Below, piece by piece: positions 59,063 to 64,000 of a stretch of DNA of 64,000 nucleotides. Positions within the stretch are counted from its first letter, which is position 1. Each line of letters begins with the position of its first letter. Location: the NCBI RefSeq assembly GCF_047511655.1, contig NC_133402.1, positions 63,740,951 through 63,804,950 on the forward strand, read 5' to 3'. The notes beneath the pieces were generated by a model. The model ran no database searches and had not been told where the DNA came from. It was given only the letters and a program-made list of their open reading frames with translations. Made by a program: the position numbers and the translations under genes. The stretch is from Castor canadensis (lineage: Eukaryota; Chordata; Mammalia; Rodentia; Castoridae).

Positions 59063-61079
59063 TGGCGTCTGTGTCAAGGCAAACAATGACCATATAGAAC
59101 TGAAGAGCTGCAGTGGTGGGATGGAGAGTGGCTGAGTCACATTGGTACAGCAAGACCACCTTCAGGCTGGTCAAGTCACATCACACTTGAGTCAAGATTT
59201 GAAAGATAAGCAGGCATTTGAGGGTTGGAGGTGCAGAGGAGTGTCAGAAGAGAATGGTGCTATTCTATGGAATCAAATAGGGAAAGATGGATAGTTAGGT
59301 ATAGATTAGGTCTTGTTCTATGAACATCAGGAAGATCACCTTGGAGGAATTTTGAACAGAGGCATGGCAGGATGGATTCATAGGTTATGCTATTTTAATG
59401 AGTCCCCCTAGCAGTGTCCTGCCTCTGTACTGGAGCCTCCTGTAGATGTGCATTCAGAAAGTGTCCAACAGTGAAGAAAGCATGTCATCATTTCTTCACC
59501 AGTTATAGTGAAACTACCTCCCTCTCCAAGTCTCTGAAATTTTGGTTATTCTAAGCTATAGAGCTCTGAGATCTGAGCCACATTTCTTTAACTTTACCTT
59601 CCTTTGGAAGCAGAATTTCAGCCTACAAAAGAGGAAGGTCACCTTGTTCAACCCAGAAGTCACTTGTTACATGAGGCACTGGCCTCAGCCAACTCTTTAC
59701 AAGGTACCCAAAGTCTTTATTCTGCATCCTTAAGGATCCTAGGGACCCAATCCAGCAGCCACTCCCACGTACCTCCTTTGCAGATGTCTTAGAAATGTGG
59801 TCAGTTAAAGGCATCAAAAGCTCTCAGTAGAGACTCTCACTGCTTCTGAGAAATAACGCTCTTATAAATATGTGAAAATGCTCTCTCACAATTTAAGATG
59901 TCATGAAATTTCTGCCAACTCTGCCCTTTCAAACCACAGCCTCAACTTGTAAACTGGAGCACTGAACAGCAATTTTCTTCAGATTCTCCTAATCATTTGG
60001 CCATAAGTAACCTTTACCTAAGCAGTCTAACAGCAAAAGAATTTTCCTTCAAAGGAAATATTGCAACCTTTTATTTGTATTATTTCTTTTCCCAAGGCAG
60101 TTGAAACTATCTGAAATGTACACAAGACGTATAAAATGGAAATAAAATTACCTTAGCAAGACTTTAAGCTCATATTGAGTTTCTAAGTCATAGTTCTCCT
60201 CCAGGACTGGCCGGAGGCAAAAATGATACCATAGGAGATATTTGCACATACACTGCTAGTAAAATTTATTTCTCCCCATGTCTGCTTTCGGTTTCATGCC
60301 TTAGTGTGACTATTCAGTCATGCATTACCTCTGGCAGGTGATACATTTTCATTTCGAAACTAATTGCTTCATCACAGGGTCAGGTTCACCCTAGCGGAAG
60401 ATTTGGATGACACACAGTAGTGGTGTTGGGTACTCTGCCTTTCTCTAAAAAATACCAATATGCATCCATTGATTAACCTAGTGAGAGAAGTCTCTAAGGA
60501 AAAAGTAATTGTATTCAAAAATTGCCTTTGGACTAATATAGATATTGCCTATCAACATGAAAGTCACAGAGCCTGATGCCAGTAATTGTTACTACTGTAG
60601 ATGTGTGTGATTATTTGATACCTGTTCCCCCTCCATTGTAAGCTCCTTGAGGGTGGGGGTGTCTGTTTTCTTCATCAATATATTTTCATACTTAGCACAG
60701 GGCACATAAGTATGAATCAGGATTTATGGTGAGAACAAAATGGCCTGGAAGCTCCTCTCTCTCTCTCTCAGACCCACACGCACACACACACTGAGGTTGT
60801 TATGGAAGGCACTGAATTTCAGAGACAGAAGGTCCTGAGGTAAAATAATGATAATTTACTAATTATATAGTCTTCAATAGTTGAAAATTTTCAATACTCA
60901 ATCTTCTTATATAAAAATGAGAATAATAATATCTGCCTATAAAATCATGGCAAAAATATAGAATACAAACACAATATTTTATACAGGATTTTCCATTATC
61001 AGGAACTCAATAAAGTTGACTCTGTTATCCTGTGGGGCTGTCTTGGGTCTGTCCTCAGGTAGCACTGAGACACCCATGA
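59063..61079. other. No gene seen; possible old repeat at 59160-59410
   Basis: The stretch 59160-59410 (GATTTGAAAGATAAGCAGGC, GAATTTTGAACAGAGGCATGG) resembles an old dispersed mammalian repeat of unsure family. CT and CA microsatellites lie at 60751-60791. The rest is unique. Confidence 0.4.
60751..60791 (+). repeat. (CT)n then (CA)n microsatellite
   Basis: About nine CT units, then ACCCACACGCACACACACAC. Confidence 0.9.
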
Positions 61080-61415
61080 TCAGTGTTGGTGCATAGGACA
61101 TCCAGAAGCCTCCTTACGTGGGGCTCTTCTGTGGGGGAAGAAGTTGTGTATAGGAAATTCGACTACTAGGTAACACCTAGTCATCACATGGGAGAAATGT
61201 GATAGATGATCCTTCATATCTGTATGAATCCTTATTTGACTTGTGCCTAAGTTCTGAGGTGACTGGGGACAAACAAAGATGTAAGTAAAAGCGATGAGAG
61301 ATTTCACTGAAAGTCCTGTGTGGGCAATATTAATAGGATTGTTTAGGTGTTTCTTTAACATAATGGAGAAAAAGAGGGAGGGAGGAAGGGATGAAAGGAG
61401 TGAAGGGGAGAAAGG

Positions 61416-61418
<3 letters not shown>

Positions 61419-61450
<32 letters not shown>
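61419..61450 (+). repeat. (AG)n microsatellite
   Basis: Sixteen uninterrupted AG units within a purine-rich stretch 61368-61456. The 193-codon reverse frame 61080-61661 crosses it and owes its length to the repeat. Confidence 0.95.
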
Positions 61451-61456
<6 letters not shown>

Positions 61457-61844
61457 TTGCTCTAATACAAGGGCACAAAGTCCACAATCCAAGTCCGGAC
61501 TTTAGTGTGCTCTGCTGTGCCAGAGGTGGACATGCCCAGTTAAGACCAGTGGGAAATGGAAGTGCCCATCTGATCTGAAAGAAACCAGTACTCAGCACAT
61601 GCCTGGCAAGAAAGAGCACTTCAGAACTGTGTCCAAGGGGAATAGTCATTTTCCTCAGCATGTCTCTCAGAAATATTTTAGTTCCTTTTCAGATGGATGA
61701 AGTCCAATCTGAACAGGAAAGGGCCAAGTGACAGTGGTTTGGACGATTACTGCTTATACAGCTTCTTGAGGCTGGCTAGCCTGTGACTCTAACTGGCTGG
61801 TACTTTTACTGCTTATTTATTGAGGTATACAGAAAAGAGAGCTG
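61457..61844. other. No gene seen
   Basis: Unique; nothing recognised. Confidence 0.5.
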
Positions 61845-62015
61845 GACTTGCAGCCGGAAGTTACACCTGGAACAAACTCAGAGCTGTTACTCACCAGGAA
61901 TATAAAGACTTTTTCCCCTTGAGGTTTAGTTCCCTTATACATGAGGTGGTGGTCATACTGGTTTTGAAGATTGAATGAGATAAAGTGTGAAGCGTTTGTC
62001 TCCTGGAGGGCAGTG
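61845..62015 (+). repeat. MIR SINE
   Basis: GAGCTGTTACTCACCAGG, CCTTGAGGTTTAGTTCCCTTAT, ACATGAGGTGGTGGTCATAC and GATTGAATGAGATAAAGTG follow forward MIR. Confidence 0.65.
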
Positions 62016-62394
62016 AACATGTTGAACTGAGCTCTTTGGTCAGCAAGACTGATGAATTTTTGCCAGCTCTACCCAGCTCTCTAGTCGACTAGCTGGGTCC
62101 ACTTTGGCCAGTCTTTGGTAATTGCCGGCTTGCTAGATTTTACCTTCATACAACCTGCTGACTCTACTGATGTCTCTGATCCATTTTCACCTTGCCTATG
62201 CAGCCAAATGTATTAATTTTCTTTTCATTTGTTTTGTAACTCGTTGGTAACAGGTACAGGCTATTGTGTGATTGAAGCTTGTTGCTGAGACAGCATTTTT
62301 AGTGAATGCCCACCACCCACCCCCGTGATGACCCCAAGAAAGAAGGATCCTATTGGAACTTGCAGCACCAAACCACTGAGTCCATTTTTATTTT
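62016..62394. other. No gene seen
   Basis: Unique; nothing recognised. Confidence 0.5.
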
Positions 62395-62510
62395 CCCTGA
62401 AGAAATCTGGTTGTATTATTTCCAGAGCTACCTTGGGACCTTGGTTAAGCCATTCATTCTCTTTTGAGTCGATTTCTTTATTTACAAAATGGAAGGTGTT
62501 AGAATGGAGG
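62395..62510 (+). repeat. MIR SINE fragment
   Basis: CTTGGGACCTTGGTTAAGCC, ATTCATTCTCTTTTGAGTCG and TTTATTTACAAAATGGAAGG match the forward MIR middle part. Confidence 0.6.
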
Positions 62511-63280
62511 AGATAAGTTTTTAAAAAACACAGTGACTGAGTGTTAAGGGCAAGTATTCCTTGGGAAGACAAAGTTGAGTGACCCCAAGTTACATCTGTG
62601 TCTTTAGCAAATGCTAAGCTTGTAATTGAGTAGTTATTAGAAATCAGTTGGTACTGGTACTATTTCTCTCTTCTTTCTCTTTCTTTCCAAAGAAATAAGA
62701 GAGTATAATTGGTCTTCTTTCCAACATTCCTTGCCATTAAAGGAAATTAACAGACTTTAGTGGGAAAAAGGAAGCACTTGTAGTATGTTAGAAATGATCC
62801 CCCATGCAGGAGAGAAGCCTGGTGCTTTGTATTCTCAGTTGGGAATTGCTCTACCCCAGGTGATTGGTTCTTAAACACCGAGAAGAAAACCAGACGGGCT
62901 GTAGGTGCTCTGAAGAAGTCATGCTGAGATGTGTGCCTTGGAGGATAGGGTGCTGTTCACCAGGCTCAGTGAAGTGTCCCCCATGGAACTTGGTGGGGAG
63001 GGAAAGAAGTCACAGTCCCTGAAAGGGTTGATGAGCCTGGTCAGTAAGCATCTTCATTATCAACACAATGGACTGATACTGATGCTTCATCCTTGAGTTT
63101 GCAGCCAAAGGTCCTAAAGTGGTGGATTTGAGGATGAGGAAATTATGAGGATGTGCGATACCAAACATCTTGCTGACTTGACCAGTAGGTGCAGGGTTTT
63201 GGTCAGTAAAAGTAAGAAAATGTAACATGTCTTGTACATCAAGCACTGTGTTACTAGTCTGCCTCCTGCTGGGGTAAAAA
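62511..63280. other. No gene seen
   Basis: Unique; a 78-codon reverse frame at 63010-63246 has no recognised motif. Confidence 0.5.
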
Positions 63281-63420
63281 ACTACTTGCTGGGCTGTGAT
63301 TCCAGCGCTTGGAAGCTAAGGCAGGAGGATTGCCAGTCTGAGACCAACCTGGGCTACACATTGGGTTTATAGACAGGCTGGGGATGTATAGTTAGACCAT
63401 GACTTAAAAAAGTCAAAACA
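63281..63420 (+). repeat. B1 SINE
   Basis: TGCTGGGCTGTGATTCCAGC, GAAGCTAAGGCAGGAGGATTG, CTGAGACCAACCTGGGCTAC and a decayed end with AAAAAAGTCAAAACAAG: forward B1. Confidence 0.82.
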
Positions 63421-63659
63421 AGACACCTCTACTCTTTCAGTAAGTCATTCATAAGCCTAAATGGGGGCCACTAATGAAACAGTCTGTGGTTTTATTACAG
63501 GAAAATATCTCTTAAAAATAAAAACATAAAACAGGTAAAATATCAAATCAGCATATTAAAAATTTAGAAAGATTCTAAAAACCCATCGGGGAAAATGAGT
63601 AAAGTATGAAATTTTAATGTAATGGAATTCATTGTCAATTTGTCTAAAACTTTGGTTAG

Positions 63660-63770
63660 AAGTCCTGTTAAAATACGGATTTCAATTCTCAAGGTCTGGG
63701 AGGGTCCTGAGATTCTGTTTCTGACAGTCTCCCAGGTGATGTTGGTGTCGCTAAGCCTCAGATATTACCT
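63660..63770 (+). repeat. MER5A-type fossil fragment
   Basis: GTCCTGTTAAAATACGGATTTC, AGGTCTGGGAGGGTCCTGAG, ATTCTGTTTCTGACAGTCTC and CCAGGTGATGTTGGTG follow the MER5A order. Partial. Confidence 0.7.
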
Positions 63771-64000
63771 GAAGCAGGGATGAGATACCCAGCAGTTAAA
63801 ATCAACCAAAGTCATGCTTGTCAAGATGAATAAATCTCAAAAACAAAATGTTGGGGGGAAGACACAAGTTGCAGAGGGGTAAGTAGGGTATAATGCAATT
63901 TATATACATTGAAATATTGTAAACTGATGTTGTGTATTTTTTCTTGATCCATGATGCATATAGTAAAAATATTAAACTCTCAGTTTCCAGTAGTGGCTAA
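63771..64000. other. No gene seen to the window end
   Basis: Unique AT-rich sequence. Confidence 0.5.

Noticed and set aside
61080-61661. 193-codon reverse open frame, the longest in the window
   Set aside because: Its length comes from a serine/leucine-rich run encoded by the (AG)n repeat. No domain, no conserved context, and ordinary non-coding sequence on both sides.

Overview
This is mammalian nuclear DNA, almost certainly from a rodent. It is AT-rich, has no long open reading frame and no bacterial-type gene packing, and is full of SINEs, LINE-1 pieces, MaLR/MLT1-type LTRs, MIRs, an MER5A-type DNA transposon fossil and microsatellites. Two SINE types point to a rodent: B1 (7SL-derived) and a tRNA-type SINE with a GAGTTCAAACCCC-like B box, often fused to B1-like modules. 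The fused tRNA/B1 architecture reminds me of beaver and its relatives (Castorimorpha). That assignment is from memory and remains an inference.

I find no functional protein-coding gene. The only recognisable protein-coding history is (a) a reverse-strand processed pseudogene of RRP15, a ribosomal RNA processing factor, at about 4.08-5.52 kb, inserted inside a B1 SINE and flanked by a 15-bp target-site duplication; and (b) decayed LINE-1 ORF2 fragments. The longest remaining open frames (up to 193 codons) are low-complexity, repeat-derived or chance frames. The window is therefore intergenic or deep intronic sequence; which of the two cannot be decided from the sequence alone.

Layout. 0-10 kb: an L1 3' end with a twin-priming inversion and clean target-site duplication (2.44-2.84 kb), the RRP15 retrocopy, several SINEs, and a diverged direct repeat (7.3/8.1 kb). 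10-24 kb: an old L1 tail, MLT1/MaLR LTRs, an MER5A, and many tRNA-type/B1 composite SINEs, one of them with a perfect 13-bp target-site duplication. 24-40 kb: mostly unique sequence, a (TA)n microsatellite, a second young L1 3' end (31.94-32.22 kb) with target-site duplication, SINEs, MIRs, and two tandem LTR pieces at 39.1-39.7 kb. 40-49 kb: mainly unique, a local tandem duplication with a truncated middle copy (43.2 kb), then paired CCTT and GGAA tracts at 47.5 and 48.65 kb. 49-56 kb: an older 1.9-kb L1 and a young 5'-truncated L1 (54.34-55.51 kb) with target-site duplications and an apparent 3' transduction. 56-64 kb: mostly unique, with MIRs, SINEs and an unidentified reverse-strand retrocopy carrying a poly(A) signal and tail.

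The most rewarding observations are the well-resolved retrotransposition events with target-site duplications: RRP15-in-B1, the twin-primed L1, the L1 with 3' transduction, and the composite SINE with repeated architecture. I found no new gene system.
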